Origin: Mya arenaria
Taxonomy: Eukaryota > Mollusca > Bivalvia > Myida > Myidae
DNA length: 64,000 nucleotides
Direction of reading: 5' to 3'
Assembly: GCF_026914265.1 (NCBI RefSeq)
Contig: NC_069131.1
Span: 8,200,001 to 8,264,000, forward strand
Shown in pieces: positions 11,160-23,219 of this stretch. The position numbers and the translations under genes are program-made. Numbering within the stretch: position 1 is the stretch's first letter; every line of letters begins with the position of its first letter. The notes under the pieces are model-generated. The model saw only the letters and a program-made list of their open reading frames with translations, was not told where the DNA came from and did not search any database.

Positions 11160-14100
11160 ATGCTGTGATGTTAGCCGTTGAATTGCTTTTAAATGATGTA
11201 ATCCGTTTGCATACTCTTTAATGATTAATGCCGTTAACACGCTCCTAGATTATTAGGCTCTTTGGATGATCCTAAATGATGCAGGCCATTGACAAGTCTC
11301 CAATGGTGAAGGCCATATACGTGCTCCTGTATCTTGTTATCCATTGCAGTGCTTATAAATGATGTAAGCTATTCGTGTACCATAATATAATATATTCCAT
11401 TTGTGTCCGTCTAAATTAGGTAAGCTGTTTTTTTAATGAAATAATCAGTTGACATGCTTCTCAATGATGTTATCCGTTGACATGCTTCCTAATGATATAA
11501 TCCGTTGACATGCTTCTTACTGGTAAAAGCCGTTGACATGTTTCTTAATGATATATACCGTTGACATGCTTTTTAATAATGTAATCCATTGACATGCTCC
11601 TTAATGGTGTAAGTCGTTGACATGCTTCTATATAATGTAATCCGTTGACATGATTCTTAATAATGTAACCCTTTGACATTTTTCTTAATGATATAATCAG
11701 TTGACATGCTTCTCAATGATATAGGCCATTGACATGCTTCTTAATGATATAAGCCGTTGAAATACTTCTTAAATACATAAGCCGTTGACATGCTTCTTAA
11801 TGATGTATTCCGTTGACATGCTTCTTAATGATATATTCCATTGACATGTTTATTAATGATATAAACCGTTGATATGCTTCTTAATAATGTAATCCGTTGA
11901 CATGCTTTAAAATGATATAAGCTGTTGACATGCTTCTTAATGATAAAAGCTGTTGACATGCTTCTTAATGATATATTCCGTTGACAGGCTTATTAATGAT
12001 ATTAGCTGCTGACATGCCTCTGAATGATATAATCCGTTGACCTGTTTCTTTATGATATTCCGTTGACATGCTTCTTAATGATATAATATGTTGCCATGTT
12101 TCGTAATGATATAATCAGTTGACATGTTTCTTAATGTTATGATCCGTACACATGTTTCCTAATGATATAATCCGTTGACATGTTTCTCAATGAAATATTC
12201 CTTTGGCATGCTTCTTAATGATATAATTCGTTGACATGCTCTTAAATGATGTACGCCGTTTGACATGCTCAAAAATGATGTACGCCGTTTTAACGTGCTC
12301 CCAAATGAAGTACGCCGTCCGACATGCTCCCAAATGATGTACGCCGTCCGACATGCTCCTAAATGATGTACGCCGCCCGACATGCTCCCAAATGATGTAC
12401 GCCGTCCGACATGCTCCTAAATAATGTACGCCGTCCCACATGCTTCCAAATGATGTACGCCGTCTGACATGCTCCTAAATGATGTACGCCGTCCGACATG
12501 CTCCCAAATGATGTACGCCGTCCGACATGCTCCAAAATGATGTACGCCGTCCGACATGCTCCCAAATGAGGTACGCCGTCCGACATGCTCAAAAATGATG
12601 TTCGCCGTTTGACATGCTCCTAAATAATGTACGGCAGTTGACATGCTACTAAATAATGAACTCCGTTTTACGTGCTCCAAAATGATGTACGCCGTTTTAA
12701 CGTGCTCCTAAATGATGTACGCCTCCGACATGCTCCCAAATGATGTACGCCGTTTTACGTGCTCCAAAATGATGTACGCCGTTTGAAATGCTCCAAAATG
12801 ATGTACGCCGTTTGAAATGCTCCAAAATGATGTACGCAGTTTGAAATGTTCCAAAATGATGTACGATGTTTGAAATGCTCTAAAATGATGTACGCCGTTT
12901 GAAATACTCCAAAATGATGTACGCCGTTTGAAATGCTCCAAAATGATGTACGCCGTTTGATATGCTCCAAAAAAATGTACGCCGTTTGACATGCTCTTAA
13001 ATGATGTTCGCCGTTCGATATGCTCCTTACGGATGTACTCCGTTTGATATGCTCCAAAAAAATGTACGCCGTTTGACATGCTCTTAAATGATGTTCGCCG
13101 TTCGATATGCTTCTTACGGATGTACTCCGTTTGACATACCCTTTAATGATGTACGCCGTTCGATATGCTTCTTACGGATGTATGCTATTAAACATGCACC
13201 TAAATGATGTACGACGTTTGATATGCTCCTAAATGATATACCCCGTTTGATATGCACATAAATGATGTAAGCTGTTTGACATGCTCCTATATGATGTACG
13301 CCGTTTGATATGCTCCTGAATGATGTACGCCGTTTGATATGCACCTGAACAATGTGCGCCTTTTGATATGCTCCTAATTGATGTACGCCGTTTGACATGC
13401 TCCTAAATGATGAACGACGTTTGACATGCTCCTAAATAATATACGCTGTTTGATATACACCTACATGATGTATAACGTTTAATAGGCTCCTAAATGTTGT
13501 ACGCCGTTTTACATGATCCTGAATGATGTACGCCGTGTATTATGCTCCTGAATGAAATACGCCGGGTGATATGCTCCTAAATAAAATACGCCGTGTGATA
13601 TGCTCCTTAATGATGTACGCCGTGTGATATGCTCCTAAATGGTGTACTCCGTTTGATATGCACATAAATGATGTACGCTGTTTGATATGCTTCTATATGA
13701 TGTACGCCTTTTGATATGCACCTGAATGATGTACGCCGTTTGATAAGCTTCTGAATGATGTGCGCCTTTTGATATGCACCTGAATGATGTGCGCCTTTTG
13801 ATATGCCCCTGAATGATGTACGCCGTTTGACATGCTCCTTAATGATGTACGCCGTTTGATATGCTCCTTAATGATGTACGCCGTTTGATATGCTCCTAAA
13901 GGATGTACGCCGTTTGATATGCTCCTGAATGATATACGCCGTTTGATATGCTCCTAAAGGATGTACGCCGTTTGATATGCTCCTAAAGAATGTACGCCGT
14001 TTGATATGCTCCTAAAGGATGTACGCCGTTTGATATGCTCCTGAATGATATACGCCGTTTGATATGCTCCTGAATGATGTACGCCGTTTGATATGCACCT

Positions 14101-14685
14101 GAATGATGTGCGCCTTTTGATATGCACCTGAATGATGTACGCCGTTTGATAAGCTCCTGAATGATGTGTGCCTATTGATATGCACCTAAATGATGTGCGC
14201 CTTTTGATATGCACCTGAATGATGTACGCCGTTTGATAAGCTCCTGAATGATGTGTGCCTTTTGATATGCCCCTGAATGATGTACGCCGTTTGATATGCA
14301 CCTGAATGATGTGCGCCTTTTGATATGCCCCTGAATGATGTACGCCGTTTGATAAGCTCCTGAATGATGTGCGCCTTTTGATATGCACCTGAATGATGTA
14401 CGCCGTTTGACATGCTCCTAAATGATATACGCCGTTTGATAAGCTCCTGAATGATGTGCGCCTTTTGATATGCCCCTGAATGATGTACGCCGTTTGATAA
14501 GCTCCTGAATGATGTGCGCCTTTTGATATGCACCTAAATGATATACGCCGTTTGATATGCACCTAAATGATGTACACTATTTGATATGCTCCTATATGAT
14601 GTTCGCCGTTCGATATGCTCCTTACGGATGTACGCCGTTTGATAAGCTCCTGAATGATGTACGCCGTTTGATATGCTCTTGAATA
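11160..14685. repeat. 3.5-kb minisatellite, 28-bp units passing into 29-bp units
   Basis: The left third (to about 12,240) is built of 28-bp units like CCGTTGACATGCTTCTTAAT plus GATATAAT. The rest is built of 29-bp units like CCGTTTGATATGCTCCTGAA plus TGATGTACG, about 120 copies in all. Units become more alike to the right. Between about 14,050 and 14,540, units ending CCGTTT and CCTTTT largely alternate, forming a 58-bp higher-order repeat. Long minus-strand frames here arise because three 29-bp units make 29 codons, so any stop-free trimer stays open; they are not genes. Confidence 0.95.
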
Positions 14686-16504
14686 AGCAGATAAGAAGTT
14701 CTTTAATTGTTTTAATGCGTCCATCATATAAAAAGAAGACCTAACATGAGTAGTCATTATTAATATAATGTTTTGAACGAGTATTAAACATTTGATAAAA
14801 AGAGCCTTGTCGAATTTTGATCGACCGTGAAAGTGATATTCAATCTAAAGCCTTAACACTTATTTGATGATTAACTGTTATGTTGATCTTAAATATGTCT
14901 AAACGATCACTTCATCGATGTACAAATCTCGTATTTCTCCTTATATCGTTTACGTGTACAAATACAACAAATGGTCATCATAAGTTTATATGAGACGAAA
15001 TTATACAAGGCATATAGAATTAGCAGAATATAACTACAATAAAGACCTTTTTTAAAGCATCAGTTAGTGCTTTTGCTACACTCAGTTTGACCTTCGTCGA
15101 CCAAAGACATTTCTCGTAAAGGCAAACGCACGTGTGCTTTGACATAATTTATTCACATGATGCGCCTTTCATATGAAAACCGTCCTTTATGTATTTCAGG
15201 GTGGCTATGTCCTTTGTGTGATATTCATTGTTATATAAAGGTATATTTACGGCAATGAAATATAATATATTTCGCCTAATTCCGCCATTCCATGCAACAT
15301 ATATAAAATATGTGATGTTATAATAAAAATATTAAATTCGCGTCCTCCCTCTTTAATTGTTTGACCATCACTCTCTTCTTTTTCAGGTTATGCAGGTTAA
15401 GCTTTTAAAGGGACTCGCTCGTGGTGTAAAATGTACTTTTGTGATGAAATAAAGTGTGACAATTTCAACGGACTGATACAACTAAGATATTGACGTCTAA
15501 AACGCTTCAACAAATGTTTATGAGATTAATCACCTGTTTATGAAATAGTACTCTTTTGCGAGTGATTTTGTTGTCAGTTTCTTTTTTTCTTGACTGTAAT
15601 GTAATGGGTTCCACCACTATTCAAACTGTTTTTTTACTCTTATTGTATTTAGTTTCAATTCCAGTATCAAAGAGTAAAATAATAGTAATAATAGTGTTTT
15701 CGGATGTATTACCTTAAGAGGTCCATAAAACGTGAGCTAAACTTGTTAAAGCTGCACTTACGCAGGTTGAACGTTTTGACAACTGTTTTATTTTTTGTCA
15801 TGGAACAAGCCAATTTATGCAAACATGCAAGGAAACAAGTCATATAAAAAGAACATCGCAGATTTTTATGTTTAAGTTCAAAAAATGATGTTTTATGCAT
15901 TTTATCTTTTAGCCATAAAACATTAATTTCCAGACGGAAATATCAATCTTCGACCTGGACTTTTTCAGCAGTCTTTTATCATTAATTAGCAGATACTCAT
16001 GCAAACAATGGCTCTTTCTAATACAAAAAAGTAGTCAAAACGGTAAATCTGTAAGAGTGCTGCTTTTAGGCCAGTACAAGGAAGTTTAAATTCTAGTAGA
16101 TACATATTTATTGTAGGCGGTATACAAGCCAGTGTTTCACGCTACCTAGGACACACATAAACGAACGAAACTGTATTCAGTGGAGCGTAACTACCTACAC
16201 TAATAAAGTAAAATAATCATTCTTAAACTGCGTCTATTAAGAGTATCAGGAGCGATAACTAGATTAAACTGGAAAGGGTTGGTCGCTACCTTATTATCTT
16301 CCTTATACAGTGCATAGTTGACTAAAAGGTATTTGAAATCCTATTTGAACTTCTTGATTTGATTAAATTACAACGATTACATTACATACATCTGACATAA
16401 ATCTCTTTAATCTATGCCGAGCGTAACCAGTACCATAAAGATCAATGCAAAAAAGGTTATATGCATGTATCGCTTAGTACTCCTAATATTATAAAACATT
16501 TTAA
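14686..16504. other. Intergenic stretch, nothing recognised
   Basis: AT-rich sequence with only short frames and no convincing splice-linked exons or transposon motifs. Confidence 0.6.
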
Positions 16505-16916
16505 GGACGAATCTGTGAGGCGTCTACAACATTAATACCCAACTACTTGGCTAATTTCGGAGTACGTTAATCGAACTCCAGCATAGTATTCCTAGCTCAT
16601 ACTTATTTCGAAGGTCCAACCTTGGTCTATTGCAGACGCAATTGTATTTCTTTAAGATACTTGCAACTTATCTGCACAAACCGAAATTCAAAAGGGGTTT
16701 TTGCGCTAATCAGGTACAGACACATATTGCTTAATGCATTTGCTTACCTTGTATGACCAATACTGGTTCATGCTGGACCGAATTTATTTATTGTTTTCTT
16801 TTCTGCCCAATATTAAGCTTTAATATGAACCGATGTTACGGCGATTATAGAGTGTTAGGGCTTGGATTCCCTGAACACTTTTGATGCCCAACGCTGGTCT
16901 TTTGCAGGTCAACTTA
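16505..16916 (+). pseudogene. Decayed tandem copies of a phosphatase D1 exon
   Basis: Three eroded copies of the exon that ends just before the phosphatase signature loop (receptor B exon 50640-50788) can be aligned by eye. The first, about 16,505-16,634, starts after an AG with GACGAATCTGTGAGGCGTCT, matching GGCGAATCTGAGAGGCAGCT, and ends AAGGTCCAACCTTGGTCTAT then TGCAG. The second ends near 16,757-16,780 (CCAATACTGGTTCATGCTGG). The third, about 16,820-16,916, ends CCCAACGCTGGTCTTTTGCA before a G and GT. Frames are broken and the WPD codons are lost. They lie 5.8 kb downstream of receptor A in the same orientation, suggesting a lost phosphatase part of that gene or of another family member. 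No other phosphatase exon was found nearby with confidence. Confidence 0.75.
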
Positions 16917-17019
16917 TATTTTCCTAGACAGTCTGAACCCCATTTCATTGCGATGCAATTCATGTCAAAGGATGTCACAAATACATAAAGGTAGGGGAAA
17001 TATATGCTTTTTGACAATG

Positions 17020-19456
17020 AAAATAAAATTCGTAAAAAAGCAGCTCATATCGTACCAATGATCGTTCGAATGCTTCAACGTTATTCCTTAAAGGCCTTGT
17101 TTAAGGAATGTTTGGCATGATGATCCCCTGCTGTGCATCTCCTGCTAATCGCACTGGTGTCACAGTAGGGGCCATTTTTCTGTGTATTGGTTTATTGGCT
17201 CAGGGCCATTTAGGGTCCATTTTGTATGATACAACATTATAAACTGCAATCAGATAAGCCAATTAGACAATAAGATTAAGATCAATTAACAGAGTTTGTG
17301 TACTAATACACGTTTTTTTTTTTTTGTGTTTTTTTTTTTGGGGGGGGGGGTCACTTATAGAAGGCTTAAACTAGGCCTTTAAATCAATAAACGCTTAAGG
17401 GTTCCGATAACCTGACTATCGTTTCCTCCAGACCGCAATGCTCTTCTCCGTACGTGTGTTTTTTACATATTTCAAATGATTACATTAAAGGGTGGGAAAA
17501 CTGCACATTTGTATATGGCCGTTTGAATGATTTTTGTATTTAACAGAGATAAAGCACTAATATCTTTATTGAACAGTATTGGTCAAATAACAAAATAAAC
17601 AATTTCCATTCAGTTATAAAAACATTAAACGGAGTAACCTTATTGATACAGAATATATAGGAAAACGTACCTTTTAAAATGTATATAGATAACCTTGTTT
17701 ACGCACTATAATATATGCCCAACACGTTTCTCATACATTATCAGGCTACTGTTGTTTTCATCATAATTATTAAGTCATACAATGGATAGTGTGGTGTAAT
17801 TTACTTGCAATCAGACTCTAAAAAGGTCCAATTACAAACGGAAAAATATGTTTTAGTGTATTTCTCGTTCACACCGCCTTAGTTTTAAACAGTATTTGAG
17901 TGATAGAAATATGTGTTTACAAAACTAAACATTTTTTACCTGTGATTGCTGATTAACGTCCTTTATGCTGTGAATTTAGCCACTCAGATCAATTTTTGAA
18001 CCCGCGGAAATTATGGAAGCAAAAGTGTAGGCCAGATAAGATCCTAGTAAAAAGTTGATCTACATTATTGAGTGATTATTGAAATAAGGACTTTAAAGAA
18101 AGACATCCAAGAATTAAATAAGGTACAACATTGCTAGATTGATTTAGAAAGTATCAAGATTCGTTATTTGATTCGAGAAGTGTTATAATGCCATTGAGTG
18201 TTTCAGAACACTACAATCTAAAAAGAAACAATAAAAACTAAACCACTTAGATACATATATACATATTAGGCCTAGCAAATTCCGATCACAAAACGTTTCT
18301 TCAAAAATGTCGGAGAAACACACGCACGTTTGAATTAGTTTATTTTTATTCTTATCCTTACACACCACTGCATTTCTAATCAACAGTATTACAGAACCTA
18401 AAAGCACTATAATAATAGCCGACATATGTTGCTATGATCTTGATTAGTTGCCCAGATTTGTCAATTAACCCAGGACCTTAACCGGAATCATTTATCAAAT
18501 TACGCCACAATAAAGGGGGAAACAAATCATTTATTTAATTCTCTGTTAAACATAAATATAAAATAATTGCCAACAGAACATCGACATATCTTTCATTATC
18601 TCTTTATAACAAGTTGATTTAAATTTTATCGAGGCCTGCTGACACAATAAAACAATAATGAGATAAACAATTTTTAAAGTATATTGTTATGCGATGATTC
18701 CCGATCTGAAGATGTTGCGTTGTTGCGTTTATCGAAAAATATTCGCAATTGCCGAAAGACAGTTCATTTAAGAAATTGAATCTGAGGTGTAAATATTGAA
18801 AAAAAAGCCTTGAAACAAAACAAATGATTGTTTTGAATGATCTGTTTTATCATTCTTTATTTAAAATATCGATCAAAAGCAAAACATAAAATCAGTACTC
18901 TCTTTTATGCAAACATTCAACTGCCTTTACCTATCGATAATGATTGAATACTCTTTTTTATACTTTCAATGTCATACATAAAGACTTTGATACACTTAAA
19001 ATGGAGAAAATATCAGTATGCATACCTTTTAATGAATGAAAAGTATGTCTTACAAATAAAAACATACATATTTTAAAAAACAACCGATTTAACATGTACG
19101 CTCCGTTTAATGTAACAAAAATCAATCAGTCAAAGCAATAAATTGTATCTTTTACGATAACAACTCCAAATTAATACTCTGAGTTTGAATGCACTTGCAT
19201 TATATAAAAATGCATCATACTGACATCATTTCGTTCAAAATAAGTCTAACTGAAATAAGTATATTTGAGCTTATACAAATAGGTACAACAATCGTTAAAT
19301 ACAACAAAATAATAATACTAATCTTAAGAAGAAACTATCACAAACATTTTTAATTCAACAGTCACTAATATTGAACACAAACATTTTATATTTCATCTAA
19401 TATGTTCACATTCTGGCAGACTCAACAAAACTCAAAATCACAGTTGTGCATCTGAC
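17020..19456. other. Intergenic stretch with a T/G homopolymer run
   Basis: Nothing gene-like was recognised. Positions 17,313-17,350 are a T-rich run followed by eleven G, a low-complexity tract prone to sequencing error. The right end would contain the 3' UTR of the minus-strand gene that stops at 19,457. Confidence 0.6.
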
Positions 19457-20132
19457 TCAGTTGCCGTAAGCCTTCCTCAAGCTGAAAGGACACATACATC
19501 TTCTTGCCCTTACACCTTGTGATTGTTCTGCAAAGCCAACCAACGTCCCAAAACTTGATCCTGCAGTGACAACCTTACTCCCTACTCTACAGATGTTGTC
19601 ACTCAACCTAATTTCTTTTGTGCCAAATCTAACAAGATAATTGCCTAGATGAATGGTCTTTTTTTCAAGACACTCATTTAGTCGATGTATAATTTGTTGT
19701 TTTTGTTCTTCGTCGTATCTTTCAGCATTTTCTACAAAGAATACAAATGTTCCGATCCTGTTTCCCATCGTTTTGATTTCTTCAACCTCGTTAAATATTG
19801 CATCAGCAATCTGAAACAAGAATTTAGAATTATTAGAATTTAACTTGTTTTATTAATAAAAATGATTACCTTGGCACACATTAAGTCATTTTTCTTAGCT
19901 TTCTGTCAAAAAAGGATGGAATTAAATCAATGCTACTCAAGCACACGATTATAGATAAAGTTTCTAGCAATACAATAGCTGGAAATGCCTTCTATGTATA
20001 CAAAAAGAAAGGCAGAACGAAGTATTAATACTATATACGCAATGGTCCACTTTTGTTCCGATGTTCCTGGATTTAGGCTTTTCACTCTCGTGTACGTTGC
20101 TGCGTGCGTACATATACACTATTTCTCCATGC

Positions 20133-20136
20133 AGGT
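20133..20136. repeat. Target site duplication AGGT, left copy
   Basis: AGGT immediately precedes the TGTCGCG end of the left LTR and is repeated just after the right LTR. Lengths of 4-6 bp are usual for Ty3/gypsy-type integration. Confidence 0.85.
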
Positions 20137-20643
20137 TGTCGCGTAACGCCAACGCTCACTTAACTTTCGTGATAGTTCGTTCAGTAACCAACCAACAACT
20201 GTTCAAGTGTTCTAAGTCTTTATTGTTCACCGTTCTTTCTAAGTATAATAATCAGTATATAATAAAGTATCATACGGGCCATATGTCCAGTCCACGCCCA
20301 AAACCTAAATCTCTCACTAAAATGAGTAACATGCGTTCATATATACTGCTGATCTCGTCCAGTTTGTGACAGGTATGCATATCTAATATCTTGTTATAGA
20401 CGAAAGGATGTATTCTATAGTCATGAACTGTCACGCTAATTGGTCTAATAGCCAGCGGCTATCACGAACTGTCAGCATCTAAGTGTATCTACATTTGATC
20501 ACCATGATGGAGTATTTACTTTTTGATACAAATAAATTTTGAATTCTATTATTGATTTTTGATTATTACTTTAAAGTGTTTCATACGTAACTTTTATGTT
20601 ACGTAACACTTTAAAGTTGATACGTAACGACAGTTATGTGACA
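20137..20643 (-). repeat. 3' LTR of the gypsy-type element
   Basis: 507 bp, starting TGTCGCGTAAC and ending GTTATGTGACA on the + strand, an imperfect inverted repeat. On the element's own strand an AATAAA lies at 20224-20219, 82 bases before the LTR end, a plausible polyadenylation signal, and a TATATA lies near 20,340. No strong polypurine tract precedes it; the best candidate is the A-rich stretch at 20,653-20,663. Confidence 0.95.
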
Positions 20644-21779
20644 TTCGTCCGATTTTTCTTAAAAGAAATATTTCATCATGGGAATTATTTCATCTTACTT
20701 AATATATTTTAATTTAATTTCGTTTCGATATCTGAAACCAGAGAAAAAAAATTAATGTTTCGTTTTGCCACCAATAACCCTTGCGTTATACCTTTTATCC
20801 CAATAATTTTTTTCAATAATTTTTATCAATTTACCAAGCGCCAATTTAAATCTAACAAGCGGCGCAAGCAACGCGTTTCCGCCCTAATCTTATTTTTAGG
20901 AAGTGTCATAAAGAGGTGATAATTATTTCGGTAAAGATCGGAGAAACTATCATTACTTAAACCCGCAGGGTTAATTGGTGTCAAAGTGAATTGCTCGCGA
21001 GAATGATGACACTTGCTAATGATGAGGTGTCAACAGGAATGGTGTTAATGGAGACTTTTATCAGAGAGAAATACTCTTCGGTATTTAAACTTGAGAAAAA
21101 CCCTGTCAACTATAACTGATTAATGATAAAGCAGATGATCGGTAACAAAAAATTAAAAGGAGGTGGTGAATATGAAGGTACGGTTTTGTTTTGTTTTTGA
21201 TATGAACAATGAAGAAAACAAAAATACATGCAAATAAATTATACCCGAAACCAAATATGAAAAAGAATCAATAGAAACAAACACAATTCACTAAAACCGG
21301 AATAATAATAATAAATGAAGTCAACACTTTCGAAAAGTCACTGAAATTGTCCCTAGTCGACACTGTTGACGTCTATGGTAATGTTCGTGGGTGGTGACCG
21401 TGGGCGGTCACTCGAGCATCCGGAGCACGTCCATGTAAGCGGCAATACCGGAAGGATGGGCGAAGTTGCTGGTCCTTGGGGCGGCAGCTCGAGGTGCGCT
21501 GTGGCACGTGTCCAAACGCTTTGGAACACGGCCGTTTTCGTGGTGAGGGCTCTCACCGACCTGCGAGAAACTGTGGCCTCGCAGCAGCAGACGCAGACAT
21601 GGACCTGGCGTTGGGTCGCTACCCGGTGAATTTTCTCATGTACTTCAGTGAATATGTCCATAAATAGATAAACGATTCTTATGTACAAGTTCATGAATGA
21701 TGTCCATCACTATTGTGGTATCGTCGGCTGACGATTTTTTTTAGTGACATATCAGAAGTCCTGGTGGCTGTCAACAATT
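20644..21779 (-). other. Region between envelope stop and 3' LTR, with GC-rich island
   Basis: This 1.1-kb part of the element follows the envelope stop. Most is AT-rich, but 21,370-21,640 is sharply GC-richer than anything else in the window. That patch is open on + (21,398-21,670) and on - (21,694-21,353). The + frame has a C-x2-C and further Cys/His, but I recognise no domain and cannot say which strand, if any, codes. It may be captured sequence or a regulatory island. Confidence 0.5.
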
Positions 21780-23219
21780 TTAATTGTGGCCCTCAGGGTT
21801 TAGTTCCATCCGATCCAAGCAAGGATAAAGTCGTTGGATGGCTTCGGACATTGGGTTCGCAGCCGACGTTGATTGGTTGCAGATACCCGGTTTTTCAGGC
21901 CCCGCCTCTGATTGGGCGAGAGTAGATTCCTCACTGGCCTTGTAGACCACCTGACTGTATTGTGGGTGGGGTTTGGGACGCGATCGGTTAGGAATGCATT
22001 TGAGGAAGGCAGAATGATATTTACAAAGAATGAGAACGGTCACACTGACAAGCAGAACACCAGCTGCTATGACTGTAATTATTTTCCATAGTGGCCAGCC
22101 AGAGGATACGTCAAGAACAGAATTGGGTAAGTAAATTAATTTATCCATTAAAGCTCTTAAGGGAAGTTCGTGTATCTGTTTCAATTCATCAGGCATTTCA
22201 ATTTTTGAGACGTTAGTAAGAATCTTATGGAGAGGTTCCCAGATTTGAAGTGATGTGAAATTGGGAAGTACTTGATAATGTTCATAATTATTTAATAGCA
22301 GTCTTGAACTATTTGTAAACCATGACCCCAGTGTAAAATGTTCATTATACGCTCTGCAGTTCATTTGCAACGATAGCAAACTTAAAGGAGCTTCTACTGT
22401 CTTTTTGCTATGAGTTTGAATGGAGTTTTGGCATATGATTACAAATGTTAAGTCCGTTTTGGAAGCGATCATCCAAATACCATCATATAGATATTCCGCG
22501 GCTGGTAGGCGTTTATTTGGTCTTGTTATGGTAGAGCATTGACTTTTGACTTTATTGTCTTGTTTCATAAATAAGGCTGTAATACAGAACTGGGATAAAC
22601 TCATTTGATAAAGCGCCGAGCGAACTTCGCAGAATAGACTAATGCTTTGTACACAAGATTGTAATTCAAATTCAGTTAGAATGGAGAACTGAGTGCGTTC
22701 TTTATTAGTAATCATACGCGTAGAATCTAAATCATAACGAGCTGTCATACTGATATTGTCTGATTGTGTAAGACTGCGGTTTCTACTAATGAAAGGTACA
22801 TCCAAATTGTAGGCTTGATATAATTCATATTGATTATTAAGTTCAGAAAGTGGAATCTTGATCGTTACAATTATATGGTCGTTATACATTATTGTGTTAC
22901 ATGAGAGGATTTGATAGAATTTCCAAAGTTGTGTTTGAGGATCGGCAGGAAGGGTATATTGTTGCGGTAAATTCGAGACTATGTCTAAAAGTATTTCTCT
23001 CAAATGTAATGGTGATATCAGGCTCGGGAATATTTTGCGTGTACTAAGCATATCTAACTTAGATCTAAATTCATCCAAATACATCGTCGCGTGCATTACT
23101 AATTGTTTTATTTCTTCAACAATGAGTTTTAAATTATTGTAGTTAATCGCGTATCCTTGCACCATTTCCAGTTGTTTTTCGATCCTACCCTGCCAACGAG
23201 ACATTTTTATATTAACCAT
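21780..23219 (-). CDS. Envelope-like protein, C-terminal part
   Basis: This 479-codon frame overlaps the preceding envelope frame by 13 bases in another frame. It begins with a helical segment, has scattered cysteines in the middle, and a strongly hydrophobic membrane helix at about residues 376-399 followed by a Cys/Lys-containing cytoplasmic tail of about 80 residues. This is the layout expected for the membrane-anchored half of an F-type envelope fusion protein as found in errantiviruses. Whether the two frames were once one, split by a single-base change in the A-rich overlap, or are joined some other way cannot be decided from one copy. As it stands the product is interrupted. Confidence 0.7.
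   Translation of the reverse strand: MVNIKMSRWQGRIEKQLEMVQGYAINYNNLKLIVEEIKQLVMHATMYLDEFRSKLDMLSTRKIFPSLISPLHLREILLDIVSNLPQQYTLPADPQTQLWKFYQILSCNTIMYNDHIIVTIKIPLSELNNQYELYQAYNLDVPFISRNRSLTQSDNISMTARYDLDSTRMITNKERTQFSILTEFELQSCVQSISLFCEVRSALYQMSLSQFCITALFMKQDNKVKSQCSTITRPNKRLPAAEYLYDGIWMIASKTDLTFVIICQNSIQTHSKKTVEAPLSLLSLQMNCRAYNEHFTLGSWFTNSSRLLLNNYEHYQVLPNFTSLQIWEPLHKILTNVSKIEMPDELKQIHELPLRALMDKLIYLPNSVLDVSSGWPLWKIITVIAAGVLLVSVTVLILCKYHSAFLKCIPNRSRPKPHPQYSQVVYKASEESTLAQSEAGPEKPGICNQSTSAANPMSEAIQRLYPCLDRMELNPEGHN

Noticed and set aside
11160-14685. CRISPR-like array
   Set aside because: Units are contiguous with no unique spacers, and the setting is an intron-containing animal genome.
12159-14757. 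Many overlapping minus-strand frames of 60-200 codons with recurring HHSGAYQTAYI-type peptides
   Set aside because: They are a by-product of the 28/29-bp minisatellite: a period not divisible by three cycles through all frames, so a stop-free trimer stays open. No start context, splice sites or domain.
20061-20369. Frame across the left LTR, repeated at 29,114-29,506
   Set aside because: Both are readings through the LTR on the strand opposite to the element; the identity only reflects the LTR pair.
21366-21925. Several + strand frames in the 3' part of the gypsy element
   Set aside because: They are antisense to the element, mostly lie in the GC-rich island or over the envelope stop, and show no recognised domain. 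Kept only as a finding about composition.
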